Shown here in pieces: positions 1 through 7,391 of a stretch of DNA of 13,929 bases. The notes beneath the pieces are model-generated. The model was not told the origin of the DNA and searched no databases. It saw only the letters and a list, made by a program, of their open reading frames with translations. The DNA lies in contig JAFQNM010000111.1 in assembly GCA_017395885.1 (NCBI GenBank), forward strand, positions 1-13,929. The letters run 5' to 3'. Position 1 is the first letter of the stretch; each line of letters opens with the position of its first letter. Origin of the DNA: Clostridia bacterium (GTDB lineage: Bacteria; Bacillota; Clostridia; Oscillospirales; CAG-272). The position numbers and the translations under genes were made by a program.

Positions 1-9
1 ACAGTGAAA

Positions 10-35
10 AAGCATCCTGCAATAGCAGGATGCTT
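10..35 (-). terminator. Intrinsic terminator-like hairpin, outer
   Basis: A perfect 11-bp inverted repeat (AAGCATCCTGC / GCAGGATGCTT) has a 4-nt loop. Read on the minus strand it runs directly into a short T tract (TTTTTC); on the plus strand no T run follows. It lies about 150 nt beyond the stop of the last aro-operon gene, so it may be a second, backup terminator for that operon. It could instead belong to a gene outside the window. Confidence 0.6.
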
Positions 36-143
36 CAGAATGGCGAAAAAGGCGCAGACCGCCAAAAGGCAGGACAATGAAAAACTAAAGCCGAGCATTG
101 GCAAAAATCAAACCTTGATAATATTTCAACTGTTTGTTTAAAG

Positions 144-169
144 AGAACCCCTGAGAAATCAGGGGTTCT
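144..169 (-). terminator. Terminator-like hairpin after the aro operon
   Basis: A perfect 11-bp stem (AGAACCCCTGA / TCAGGGGTTCT) with a 4-nt loop starts 16 nt after the stop codon of the amidohydrolase gene. On the minus strand it is followed by the imperfect pyrimidine stretch CTTT; on the plus strand by TACTCTTTTT. Position and stem strength suggest it ends the aro transcript, possibly in both directions. Between 36 and 143 I see no gene. Confidence 0.6.
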
Positions 170-185
170 TACTCTTTTTGCTTTT

Positions 186-974
186 TCAGAATTCGAGAAG
201 CTTTTTTGCGTTATTGCAGGTAATGTCGGCAAGCTCGTTCTGTGAGAGCTCAAGAGTGGCAAGAAGCTTCAGCTCCATTTCCGGAGAGTGCCATGGGCAA
301 TCGGAGCCAAAAACAAGCTTATCCGTTCCGTGGCGCTCAATTATCTCAAGCGCCTCAGACCGGGGCCTTGTTCCGTAGCCGAAGGAGGTATCAAAATAAA
401 GAGGCAGGCCGCAGAGGTGCTTTATCACCTCGGCTCCCGAGCTGAGGCCTCCCCAATGTGCGGCTATTACCTGCGTATCTATATGGGAAAGTGCTCTTGC
501 CAGATTTTCAGGCATACAGTGATAGGGGGCGGAAAAGCCAAAGTCATAGCCTGCGTGAAAAAGTATGCAAAGGCCAAGCTCAGAGGCCTTTTTGTAGATG
601 GGGAACATTCTTTCCTCATCAACAAAGAAGCCCTGATAATCGGGATGAAGCTTTATGCCCTTCATTCCGAGCTCCTTTATCCGCTCAAGCTCTGAGAGAG
701 CGTCGGGAGCATCGGGATGAACGCTTCCGAAGGGGAAAACGTTTTTTCTGGCGCAGGAGGCGGCAAAATCGTTGACCTTTTTCATCTGGTTAGGGTTTGT
801 TGCAATGTTTTGCAGGGCAAAGCCGTAAACGCTCTGAGAAGCCATAAAATCGCAAAGGCCCTCAAAGGTTCCGTCAGTAAATGGCTCAAGGCCGCCCGAC
901 CTGTAGGAGAGCTGACCTGTTGCCGCACCTGCTATCTTTTTTGGGAATGCATGGGTATGGATATCAAAGATCAT
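186..974 (-). CDS. Amidohydrolase-2 family metal-dependent hydrolase/decarboxylase
   Basis: A TIM-barrel amidohydrolase of 262 residues, the usual size for the Amidohydro_2 family (ACMSD, gamma-resorcylate decarboxylase and many uncharacterised hydrolases). Visible motifs are the N-terminal metal pair HTH (H6, H8), KLHP (K108, H110), FHAG (H140), AHWGG (H173) and GSDCPW with the catalytic/metal Asp (D225). There is no signal peptide, so it is cytosolic. It is the last gene of the aro operon and overlaps the end of aroQ, suggesting translational coupling. The start is ambiguous: ATG at 974 lies 11 nt after AAAGGA, while an in-frame TTG at 980 lies 5 nt after it and would add two residues. The substrate cannot be read from sequence. 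Nothing in the shikimate pathway requires this enzyme, so its role here is unknown. Confidence 0.85.
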   Translation of the reverse strand: MIFDIHTHAFPKKIAGAATGQLSYRSGGLEPFTDGTFEGLCDFMASQSVYGFALQNIATNPNQMKKVNDFAASCARKNVFPFGSVHPDAPDALSELERIKELGMKGIKLHPDYQGFFVDEERMFPIYKKASELGLCILFHAGYDFGFSAPYHCMPENLARALSHIDTQVIAAHWGGLSSGAEVIKHLCGLPLYFDTSFGYGTRPRSEALEIIERHGTDKLVFGSDCPWHSPEMELKLLATLELSQNELADITCNNAKKLLEF

Positions 975-1404
975 TTTCAATATAGTCCTTTAAGAAAAGA
1001 ATAGCCTCTCTGTAGCCCTCAAAGCCCCTGCCGCAAACAGTTTTCGCAGCAACGAGGGAAACGTATGAAAAGCGGCGGAAATCTTCTCTTGAGTTAACGT
1101 CTGAGAGGTGGACCTCCGCTGTGGGGATCGCAACAGCCTTCAGCGCATCAAGAATGGCAACGGATGTGTGAGTATAGGCGGCGGGGTTGATAACGATGCC
1201 GTCAAAGCATTTGTATGCAGCCTGTATCTCATCAACTATTGCGCCCTCGTGGTTTGATTGAAAGAGCTTATACTCAATGCCTTCGCTTTGGCAGACCTCT
1301 CCGATAAAATCGCAGAGGGCGGCATAGCTTTGAGAGCCGTAAATATCAGGCTCTCTGAGCCCGAGAAGATTGAGGTTAGGGCCGTTTATAATGAGGAATT
1401 TCAT
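964..1404 (-). CDS. aroQ: 3-dehydroquinate dehydratase, type II
   Basis: Converts 3-dehydroquinate to 3-dehydroshikimate, shikimate step 3. At 146 residues it has the normal length for the dodecameric type II enzyme and is unrelated to type I AroD. Hallmarks are NGPNLNLLG at 7-15, the REPDIYG segment with catalytic Tyr22, QSNHEG at 49-54, NPAAYTHTS at 73-81 and EVHLS with catalytic His99. The ATG is preceded by AAAGGA with 8-nt spacing, placed inside the end of the upstream aroE-aroK gene, whose stop is only 3 nt away. It is cytosolic and supplies the substrate of the AroE half of its neighbour. Confidence 0.97.
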   Translation of the reverse strand: MKFLIINGPNLNLLGLREPDIYGSQSYAALCDFIGEVCQSEGIEYKLFQSNHEGAIVDEIQAAYKCFDGIVINPAAYTHTSVAILDALKAVAIPTAEVHLSDVNSREDFRRFSYVSLVAAKTVCGRGFEGYREAILFLKDYIENDL

Positions 1405-1407
1405 ATA

Positions 1408-2646
1408 TTATGTCCTTTTCTTTGTGTTTAAATGCAGGGCTCTGATAATTGCGAGAGCAGTTTGATTAATGCCGCAGTTCAACATTTTAATGTCGGACCA
1501 GGAATTATACATAGGTCTGCGTGCCTCCCACAGGGAGAGGGCAGAGGTGGTTTCCGAGAGGGGACGCCCCTTTGTTGCGAGGGTATCAAGCTCTCTGGCT
1601 ATAAAGACCACCGTTGAATTCTGGCGGATAAGACGGCGGTTTTCCGGGCGGGTAACAACACCGCCGCCGCAGGATATAATGCAGCCGCTTCTTTTGCAGA
1701 CCTCGGCCGTTACCTGAGTTTCGAGGCGGCGAAAGGCCTCCTCTCCGTCCTCGGCAAATATTTCGGGTATCGTTTTGCCGGCCACCTTCACGATCTCTGC
1801 ATCAATATCCACAAGCTCACGGCCGGTAAGGGCGGCAAGCCTTTTACCAATGGTAGATTTTCCGCAGCCGGGCATGCCGATGAGAGTTACGTTTTTCATC
1901 ATAGCGGCAACCTTTTTTTCAATGGCATCAATGACGCTCTTATCCTGCTTTTCGGAGAAGAACATCTCGTTTGCGACCACCGCTTGGGCAACCAGCATAC
2001 GGAGACCGCCTGCTGAGGGTATGCCTCTTTCCTCGGCATCGAGGATGAGGGCAGTTTTGTAGGGGTTGTATATAACGTCAAGAACTCCGGAAAGGTGTGG
2101 AAAGATCGAAAGATCAACGAGTCTCTCCCCATTTTTGGGGTACATACCGACAGGGGTGGCGTTAACGATAACGTCGGCATCGGCGTGGCGGTCGATATTT
2201 TCGTAGTTATCCTCGGTGTAGAGAGAAATAACGGTAACGCTTGCGGCTCCCATATCGCGGAGCACGGCCTGCACGGTAACGGAGGCACCTCCGTCGCCCA
2301 GCACCAGAACCTTTTTGCCCTTGATGCTTATTCTGGCCTTTTTTACAAGTGAGGCAAAGCCGCCGTAGTCAGAGTTGTCTCCAAACAGGGTTCCGTCATC
2401 ACGTCGAACGACTACGTTTACGCTGCCGATCTTTTTTGCCCTGTCGGATATCTCGTCCAAAAAGGGCATAACTGTTTTTTTGTAGGGGATGGTCACGTTA
2501 ATGGCCTTGAAATCCCCGTTTTTGATATAATCCTCCACCTCATGGGGCGCCTTTTCAATAAGTCCGTATTGGTAGTCTCCCAGCATGGAGTGGATAAGGG
2601 GCGAGTAGCTGTGGGAAAGATGCTCGCCCAGAAGTCCGTATTTCAT
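1408..2646 (-). CDS. aroE-aroK: Bifunctional shikimate dehydrogenase-shikimate kinase fusion
   Basis: One 412-residue frame covers shikimate steps 4 and 5. Residues 1 to about 248 are AroE: SHSYSPLIHS (11-20), NVTIPYK with catalytic Lys56, GDNSDYGG with Asp93, the NADP loop GDGGAS (117-122), NATPVGM (162-168) and GGLRMLVAQA. Residues 249-412 are AroK: Walker A GMPGCGKST (257-265), DID (280-282), FRRLE (305-309), GGG (327-329), the lid motif GRP (360-362) and RRPMY. There is no linker; AroK's natural MMKN start directly follows the last AroE helix. The ATG at 2646 has AAAGGA 9 nt upstream; an in-frame start at 2706 would run back into pheA and is unlikely. An A7 tract (1913-1919) lies just before the junction, in the register A_AAA_AAG, and AAAAAGG sits 8 nt before an internal ATG ATG (1902-1897). 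AroK could therefore also be made separately (inference). Confidence 0.95.
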   Translation of the reverse strand: MKYGLLGEHLSHSYSPLIHSMLGDYQYGLIEKAPHEVEDYIKNGDFKAINVTIPYKKTVMPFLDEISDRAKKIGSVNVVVRRDDGTLFGDNSDYGGFASLVKKARISIKGKKVLVLGDGGASVTVQAVLRDMGAASVTVISLYTEDNYENIDRHADADVIVNATPVGMYPKNGERLVDLSIFPHLSGVLDVIYNPYKTALILDAEERGIPSAGGLRMLVAQAVVANEMFFSEKQDKSVIDAIEKKVAAMMKNVTLIGMPGCGKSTIGKRLAALTGRELVDIDAEIVKVAGKTIPEIFAEDGEEAFRRLETQVTAEVCKRSGCIISCGGGVVTRPENRRLIRQNSTVVFIARELDTLATKGRPLSETTSALSLWEARRPMYNSWSDIKMLNCGINQTALAIIRALHLNTKKRT

Positions 2647-2660
2647 TTTAACTGATCCTT

Positions 2661-3800
2661 TTAAATAACTTCGGAATAAGAGCCGAGGTATCTGAAGTCC
2701 TCGCACATAAAGTCAAGCTCAGAGATGAGCTGGATAAACTCGGGAGAATAGACGCTTGTTTCCAGATCGAAGTAGAACATAAATTCGAAATCGCGGTCGG
2801 GAATGGGGCGGCTCTCCAGCTTTGCAAGGTTGATGCCGAGAGCGTTAAAGCGGGACATAACTCTGAAAAGAGCACCGGGGCGGTGGGGAGTGACCACCAT
2901 AATGGAGGTCTTGTCGGCACCGGGATAGATCTCGCGCTTTTTGGAGATGCAGATAAATCTGGTGTGGTTGTTGCCCTTGTCCTGAACGGAGGCACGAGGC
3001 ACCTCAAGGCCGTAGAGAGAGGCACAGGAGCGGGAGGAGAGAGCGGCAATATCGTCCCTTTCCGATTCGGCAACCATTTTTGCGGCGGCAGCCGTGTTCT
3101 GACAGGGTGTTACCTTAACGCCGAGAGAGCGGAGAAAATCTGCCGATTGGCTTATGGCCTGGGGGTGGGAGAATACCTCCTTGATATCCTCAAGCCTTGT
3201 TCCCTTTTTGGCAAGGAGCTGGTGGTCGATGTGGACTCGCGTTGATCTGACAACGGAGAAATTATATTCCATCATAAGGTCGTATACCAGATTAACGCTT
3301 CCTGCGGTGCTGTTTTCCAGGGGGAGAACACCGTATTGGCACCTGCCGTCCTTCACGGCCTTGAAAACTGCCTGAAAGTCGGGATAATATTCAATATCCG
3401 GCACCTTAAAGAGCTTTTCTGCGGCGATCTGAGAGTAGGCGCCCTCAACGCCCTGGCAGGCAACCGTGGCATATTCGGGGAACATTTTGGGGGTAGAGTC
3501 GATTGCTCTTTTTATCTTTTCCGCCGTGGGAGAGGTAGGGTGCATATACTTTTCCTGCTCTGCACGGCTCATATCAAAGATGGTGTTGTATAGAGTTCTG
3601 GCATAGCTTGCCATATCCTCTCCCGCCATTTCCGATATCTTTGCAAGCTTCTTTCGCTCGCGGTTTGCATCGAGAACGGGGAGCCCGTTCTCGATCTTGT
3701 ATTGAGAAACCTTAACGGAGACCTCCATTCTTTTGCAAAAGAGGTCAACTATTTGTCTGTCTATTTCGTCTATTTCTGTTCTGAGGTCATTGAGGTCCAT
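2661..3800 (-). CDS. pheA: Bifunctional chorismate mutase-prephenate dehydratase (P-protein)
   Basis: Converts chorismate to prephenate and then to phenylpyruvate, the committed Phe branch. Domains in order: AroQ-type chorismate mutase (1 to about 85) with the expected active-site residues R7, R24, K35, D44, R47, E48, S78 and Q82; prephenate dehydratase (about 110-285) with CQGVEGAYSQ, LPLENSTAGSV, FSHPQA and the catalytic TRF motif at 280-282; C-terminal ACT domain (about 297-375) with the Phe-binding GALF (309-312) and ESRP (329-332) motifs. Feedback inhibition by Phe is therefore expected. Its length of 379 residues fits P-proteins. AAGGA overlaps the aroC stop (TAAGGA), giving 8-nt spacing and an 11-nt gap. 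Because TyrA here lacks a mutase domain, this protein probably supplies prephenate for both branches. Confidence 0.97.
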   Translation of the reverse strand: MDLNDLRTEIDEIDRQIVDLFCKRMEVSVKVSQYKIENGLPVLDANRERKKLAKISEMAGEDMASYARTLYNTIFDMSRAEQEKYMHPTSPTAEKIKRAIDSTPKMFPEYATVACQGVEGAYSQIAAEKLFKVPDIEYYPDFQAVFKAVKDGRCQYGVLPLENSTAGSVNLVYDLMMEYNFSVVRSTRVHIDHQLLAKKGTRLEDIKEVFSHPQAISQSADFLRSLGVKVTPCQNTAAAAKMVAESERDDIAALSSRSCASLYGLEVPRASVQDKGNNHTRFICISKKREIYPGADKTSIMVVTPHRPGALFRVMSRFNALGINLAKLESRPIPDRDFEFMFYFDLETSVYSPEFIQLISELDFMCEDFRYLGSYSEVI

Positions 3801-3811
3801 ATTGTTTTTCC

Positions 3812-4885
3812 TTACTTGCTAAGAATTGCATCAAGCACGCTGATTGCGGCCGCCGCTTCCATAACGGGAACTGCACGGGGAACGATGCAGGGGTCGTGTC
3901 GGCCGTGAATTATCAGCTTTTTTGGCTCCATTTCGGAGAGGGAAACGCTGTCCTGCTCCTTATCTATCGAAGGAGTGGGCTTTATTGCCGCCCGGAATAT
4001 AAGCGGCATACCGTTTGTGATGCCGCCGAGAATGCCGCCTGCATTGTTGGTTGCCGTCACTATTTTTTTGTCCTTAACGGTAAAGGGATCGTTGTTTTCG
4101 CTGCCCCTTATGGATGCAACATCCATTCCTCGGCCGAATTCAACACCCTTTACTGCGGGAATGCCGAAAACGATGCCTGCAATACGGTTCTCCATTCCTT
4201 CAAACATAGGGTCGCCGAGGCCTGCAGGAAGGCCGAGAATTGCACACTCGATCATTCCGCCAACGGAGTCGCCGTCAGCCTTGGCAGACATTATCTCACG
4301 GCGGAAGCGTTCCTCCTCGTCCTGTGTTCGAACGGGGAAGGTATCAAGGTTTTTAAGGTCGTCTGCACAAACGTCACCGCATCCGTAGCAGGCTCCCGCT
4401 TCCTTTCCTATCCTGACGATGTGGGCACCGATCTTAATGCCCATGCTCTCAAGTATCTGCAGGGCGGTGCCGCCTGCAATGCAAATGGGGGCAGTCAGCC
4501 TGCCAGAGAAATGGCCGCCTCCCGCTACGTCCTGATGACCGCCGTATTTCACGTTTGCCGTGAAATCTGCATGGCCGGGACGGGGACAGTCGCGAAGATT
4601 ATCGTAATCGGAGCTTCTTGTATTGGTGTTTCTGATAATGGCCGTAACAGGTGCGCCGCAGGTGGTGTTATCCACAAGGCCCGATATAAATTCGGGGGAG
4701 TCAGCCTCACGCCTTGGAGTGGAGGTTGGGTCCTTTCCCGGTGCTCTTCTTGCCATAAAGGCAGAAAGCTCCTCCATATCTATCTCAAAGCCTGTGGGAA
4801 GGCCCTCCATGAGGACGCCGATGGCAGGAGAATGAGACTGGCCGAATACTGTTATCTTTAGCTTTTTACCGTAAGTACTTGACAT
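3812..4885 (-). CDS. aroC: Chorismate synthase
   Basis: Converts EPSP to chorismate using reduced FMN, the last common shikimate step. It has 357 residues, normal length. The two catalytic histidines are H18 (FGQSHS) and H105 (RPGHADF). Other family segments are RRAPGKD near 46, GGGHFSGRLTAP at 122-133, NNAGGILGGITNGMP and the C-terminal HDPCIVPRAVPV. The first signature usually reads GESHG or similar, and the FMN-loop segment usually reads RGGGRSSARET; the GQSHS and GGGHFSGR versions seen here resemble a clostridial subgroup as I remember it. The ATG has AAAGGA with 6-nt spacing. It follows a 223-nt repeat-rich gap, so it may be the first gene of a distal operon segment, although no convincing promoter is visible in that gap. 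Confidence 0.96.
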   Translation of the reverse strand: MSSTYGKKLKITVFGQSHSPAIGVLMEGLPTGFEIDMEELSAFMARRAPGKDPTSTPRREADSPEFISGLVDNTTCGAPVTAIIRNTNTRSSDYDNLRDCPRPGHADFTANVKYGGHQDVAGGGHFSGRLTAPICIAGGTALQILESMGIKIGAHIVRIGKEAGACYGCGDVCADDLKNLDTFPVRTQDEEERFRREIMSAKADGDSVGGMIECAILGLPAGLGDPMFEGMENRIAGIVFGIPAVKGVEFGRGMDVASIRGSENNDPFTVKDKKIVTATNNAGGILGGITNGMPLIFRAAIKPTPSIDKEQDSVSLSEMEPKKLIIHGRHDPCIVPRAVPVMEAAAAISVLDAILSK

Positions 4886-4953
4886 AACTTATCCTTTTTT
4901 AAAGTTATTCGATTTTTTAAAAAAACGCGGATATTATTTACTGCCTATCTTAT

Positions 4954-4973
4954 GTCTTCACATATGTGAAGAC
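4954..4973. repeat. Perfect 20-bp palindrome
   Basis: Two 10-bp half-sites (GTCTTCACAT and its exact reverse complement) abut with no spacer in the gap between aroA and aroC. It could be an operator for a dimeric regulator or the tip of a hairpin in the polycistronic RNA. No T run follows on either strand, so it is not a terminator. Confidence 0.6.
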
Positions 4974-4976
4974 TGA

Positions 4977-5104
4977 GCGGACCGATAAGCATTGATTTTT
5001 GCTTACTGTATGTCCGCAATCAAAGATTTCGACCGCGGCTCCTTCACTCGGTCGCTCAATCTGCCACCGGCAGCGCTTCCTCGTTCACCCGCAGAGGCGA
5101 AATC
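4977..5104. repeat. Structured intergenic repeat-like element between aroA and aroC
   Basis: Two hairpin modules lie side by side. Module one has an outer stem GCGGAC/GTCCGC (4977-4982 with 5012-5017) and an inner stem TAAGCA/TGCTTA (4986-4991 with 5000-5005). Module two has an outer stem GATTTCG/CGAAATC (5025-5031 with 5098-5104) and an inner hairpin CTGCC-acc-GGCAG (5061-5073). The layout and GC-rich composition resemble the dispersed palindromic elements common in Oscillospiraceae intergenic DNA. Dispersal is an inference that needs a genome search. A plus-strand frame is open across it but has no start signal, and I do not call a gene. Confidence 0.5.
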
Positions 5105-5108
5105 CTTA

Positions 5109-6326
5109 TCAATAAGAATGCGCCACTATTCCACCTAATTTGCGAAAATCCTCGAAAAAGGCGGGGTATGATTTGTTAACAGCCTCTGCGCCGTCTATCT
5201 CAATGCTTTGGCACACTACAGAGGCGATGGCCGCCGCCATTACTATTCTGTGGTCGTTTGCTCCGTCAACTCTGCCGGGGTGCAGGGCCGCCGGGTCGCC
5301 CTTTATTCTCAGGCCGTCCTCCGTTTGGGTAACGGTGGCACCGATAGCCTTGAGCAGGGCCGCCGTGGTTTCTATCCTGTCGCTTTCCTTAAGTCGGAGA
5401 CGGGCGGCGTTGTATATCACCGTAGTCTTTTTCTGAGCAGCCGCAACCACGGAGAGAATGGGGACAAGGTCCGGAATATCCTGAGCGTCTATCATTGCAC
5501 GAGAGCCCTCTTTTGTGAGCTCTGCCAGAGCCTCAACCACCTTGCTGTCTCCCTGAAGGCTTTCGGGGTCGAGGCCGGTAACGGTCAAGGGTGCACCGAG
5601 GGCTGCCGCCGCAAGCCAGAAGGCCCCGTTTGACCAGTCTCCCTCAACGGTGAGGGCACCGGGTGAGCGGTATTTCTGCCTGCCGGGAATGCTGTATCCG
5701 TCGTCGGAGGAGATTATTTTTATGCCGTAGGCACGGAGTGCCGAAAGCGTCATCTCAACGTAAGAGGCAGACTCTCTTCTGCCAACGAGTATAAGCCTTG
5801 AGTCCTCCTCGCAAAGGGGGAGTGCAAAGAGAAGGCCGGATATGAATTGGGAGGAAACGTCGGCACGGATAGTATAAGTGCCGCCTCTCAGCTTTCCCGA
5901 AATGAGAAGGGGATTTGATCCTTCGGGGGACATTTTTGCGCCGTGGCTCGTTAGCTCACCGTAAAGGGGAGAAAGGGGGCGAGAGGGGAGACGGCCGTGA
6001 AGGTCAAGATGGCAGTTTATGCCGAGGGCAGCAATAACGGGCAGAAGAAAGCGAAGGGTAGAGCCTGATTCGCCGCAGTCTGCGGTCGCCCTTTCGGGGT
6101 GGGGAGCAGGGCTTGCATAAAACGTTCCGCCCTGATAGGTAAGCTCACAGCCGAGGGCACGAAGACAGCCTGCCGTTGCCGTTATATCATCGGAGAGAGT
6201 TTCGCATCTTATCTGAGACGGGTCTGATGAAAGAGCCGCACAGATAAGAAGCCTGTGAGCCATTGATTTTGATGCTATGGCAGGAATGCTTCCGTGAAGC
6301 CCCTTGCCGCTTACTGTCAGTTTCAT
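5109..6326 (-). CDS. aroA: 3-phosphoshikimate 1-carboxyvinyltransferase (EPSP synthase)
   Basis: Joins shikimate-3-phosphate and PEP to form EPSP, shikimate step 6. It has 405 residues, slightly shorter than the E. coli enzyme. Visible motifs: SKSMAHR (19-25, substrate-binding Lys20 and Arg25), CGESGSTLRF (84-93, the PEP-site loop), GRLPSRPL (111-118), SSQFISGLL (158-166), DIPDLVPIL with catalytic Asp286, LKESDRI with Glu314, NDHRIVMA (357-364) and KSYPAFFED. The PEP loop reads GESGSTLR rather than the textbook GNAGTAMR, a variant I associate with part of the Firmicutes. The ATG has AAGGA with 6-nt spacing, and the aroB stop is 9 nt upstream. It is cytosolic. Confidence 0.97.
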   Translation of the reverse strand: MKLTVSGKGLHGSIPAIASKSMAHRLLICAALSSDPSQIRCETLSDDITATAGCLRALGCELTYQGGTFYASPAPHPERATADCGESGSTLRFLLPVIAALGINCHLDLHGRLPSRPLSPLYGELTSHGAKMSPEGSNPLLISGKLRGGTYTIRADVSSQFISGLLFALPLCEEDSRLILVGRRESASYVEMTLSALRAYGIKIISSDDGYSIPGRQKYRSPGALTVEGDWSNGAFWLAAAALGAPLTVTGLDPESLQGDSKVVEALAELTKEGSRAMIDAQDIPDLVPILSVVAAAQKKTTVIYNAARLRLKESDRIETTAALLKAIGATVTQTEDGLRIKGDPAALHPGRVDGANDHRIVMAAAIASVVCQSIEIDGAEAVNKSYPAFFEDFRKLGGIVAHSY

Positions 6327-6335
6327 TTTTTATCC

Positions 6336-7391
6336 TTATCCGTTAAGACCGCTTCTGAAGAAGTTTGTCAGGTCCTCAACGGGAATTTTTTTGAGAATGC
6401 AGCTTCCGATCCTTTCGGGAAGAACGAGGGTGATCGAGCCTCCCGCTCTCTTTTTATCGGAGAGAGAGACCTCAGATATTTCCTCGGCAGAAAAATCGCA
6501 TTTATCGCAAAGGCCGTAGAGCCTTACAGCCTTGATAATATCCTCTGTCACACTGTCAGAGCAGATGCCCCTGCTTGCAGCACCTCTTGCGGCGATCACC
6601 ATTCCGGCACCAACGGCTCTGCCGTGGGTTATTTCATAATTTGAGAGCTTTTCTATTCCGTGGGCAGCGGTGTGACCGAAATTGAGAAGAGCACGAACAC
6701 CCGTATCTCTCTCGTCCTCGTTTACAACGTCACGCTTGATGGAAACGCAGCGTGCAATAACGGCCTCAGGGTCCTCTCGCACTCCGCCGAGAAGAAGCCT
6801 TTCAAAAAGCTCCCTGTCTCTGATAATGCCGTACTTTATGACCTCTGCCATACCGTCTGAGAATATTTCGTCCGTAAGAGTTGAAAGCAGATGCCAGTCG
6901 CAAAGAACGAGGCTTGGCTGCCAGAAGGTGCCGCAAAGGTTCTTGCCTGCCAAAAGGTCAATGGCGGTCTTACCTCCCACAGAGGAATCCACCATTGCAA
7001 GAAGGGTCGTAGGTATCTGCACAAATCTGATTCCGCGAAGGAAGGTGGATGCTGCAAAGCCTGCCATATCGCCAACTACTCCGCCGCCGAAGGCGACTAT
7101 TGCATCTGTTCTTGTAATGCTGTTTTCAGCTAAAAACTCGAGTATCTCTCCGTAAACTCTGATATTTTTCGAGGCCTCGCCGTTTTTGAAAACGAATTTC
7201 ACCGTATCAAAGCCTGAAAGTGCGCGCTCAAGTGATTCTCCGTGGAGAGAGTTTACCCTGTCGTCGGTAATAACGGCAAGACGGGGGCGGCCGCCGAGGG
7301 CCTTTTCTATATATCCGTCAGCAGCAGAGAGTATTCCGCCGCCGATAATAACGTCGTATTCTCTTGATGCCGAAACCTTTACGATCTCCAT
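6336..7391 (-). CDS. aroB: 3-dehydroquinate synthase
   Basis: Cyclises DAHP to 3-dehydroquinate, shikimate step 2, using NAD and a divalent metal. It has 351 residues, standard length. Motifs: NGEASKN (70-76), FGGGVVGDMAGFAAS (101-115, NAD-binding), QIPTTLLAMVDSSVGGKTA (125-143), AEVIKYG with metal ligand Glu183, NFGHTAAHGIE with His240, and HGRAVGAGM with His256. The usual HTxGHAIE reads HTAAHGIE, a mild deviation. Its ATG overlaps the tyrA stop by one base (TAATG), a classic coupling arrangement. A purine-rich AAAGGAAGAGG lies inside the end of tyrA about 10 nt upstream. Confidence 0.97.
   Translation of the reverse strand: MEIVKVSASREYDVIIGGGILSAADGYIEKALGGRPRLAVITDDRVNSLHGESLERALSGFDTVKFVFKNGEASKNIRVYGEILEFLAENSITRTDAIVAFGGGVVGDMAGFAASTFLRGIRFVQIPTTLLAMVDSSVGGKTAIDLLAGKNLCGTFWQPSLVLCDWHLLSTLTDEIFSDGMAEVIKYGIIRDRELFERLLLGGVREDPEAVIARCVSIKRDVVNEDERDTGVRALLNFGHTAAHGIEKLSNYEITHGRAVGAGMVIAARGAASRGICSDSVTEDIIKAVRLYGLCDKCDFSAEEISEVSLSDKKRAGGSITLVLPERIGSCILKKIPVEDLTNFFRSGLNG

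Noticed and set aside
95..125. TTGGCA with GATAAT, promoter-like, in the left intergenic region
   Set aside because: The spacing is only about 14 nt and no gene start follows on the plus strand.
2647..2706. Upstream in-frame extension of aroE-aroK into pheA
   Set aside because: It would overlap pheA by 46 nt and add residues before the conserved AroE beginning. ATG 2646 has a good AAAGGA site.
3896..4861. Long plus-strand open frame of about 320 codons opposite aroC
   Set aside because: It is antisense to a complete aroC with all family motifs, starts at GTG without a ribosome-binding site, and its translation resembles no family. It is a compositional shadow.
5011..5108. Small plus-strand open frame through the aroA-aroC gap
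   Set aside because: It has no start codon or ribosome-binding site and coincides with a palindromic element.
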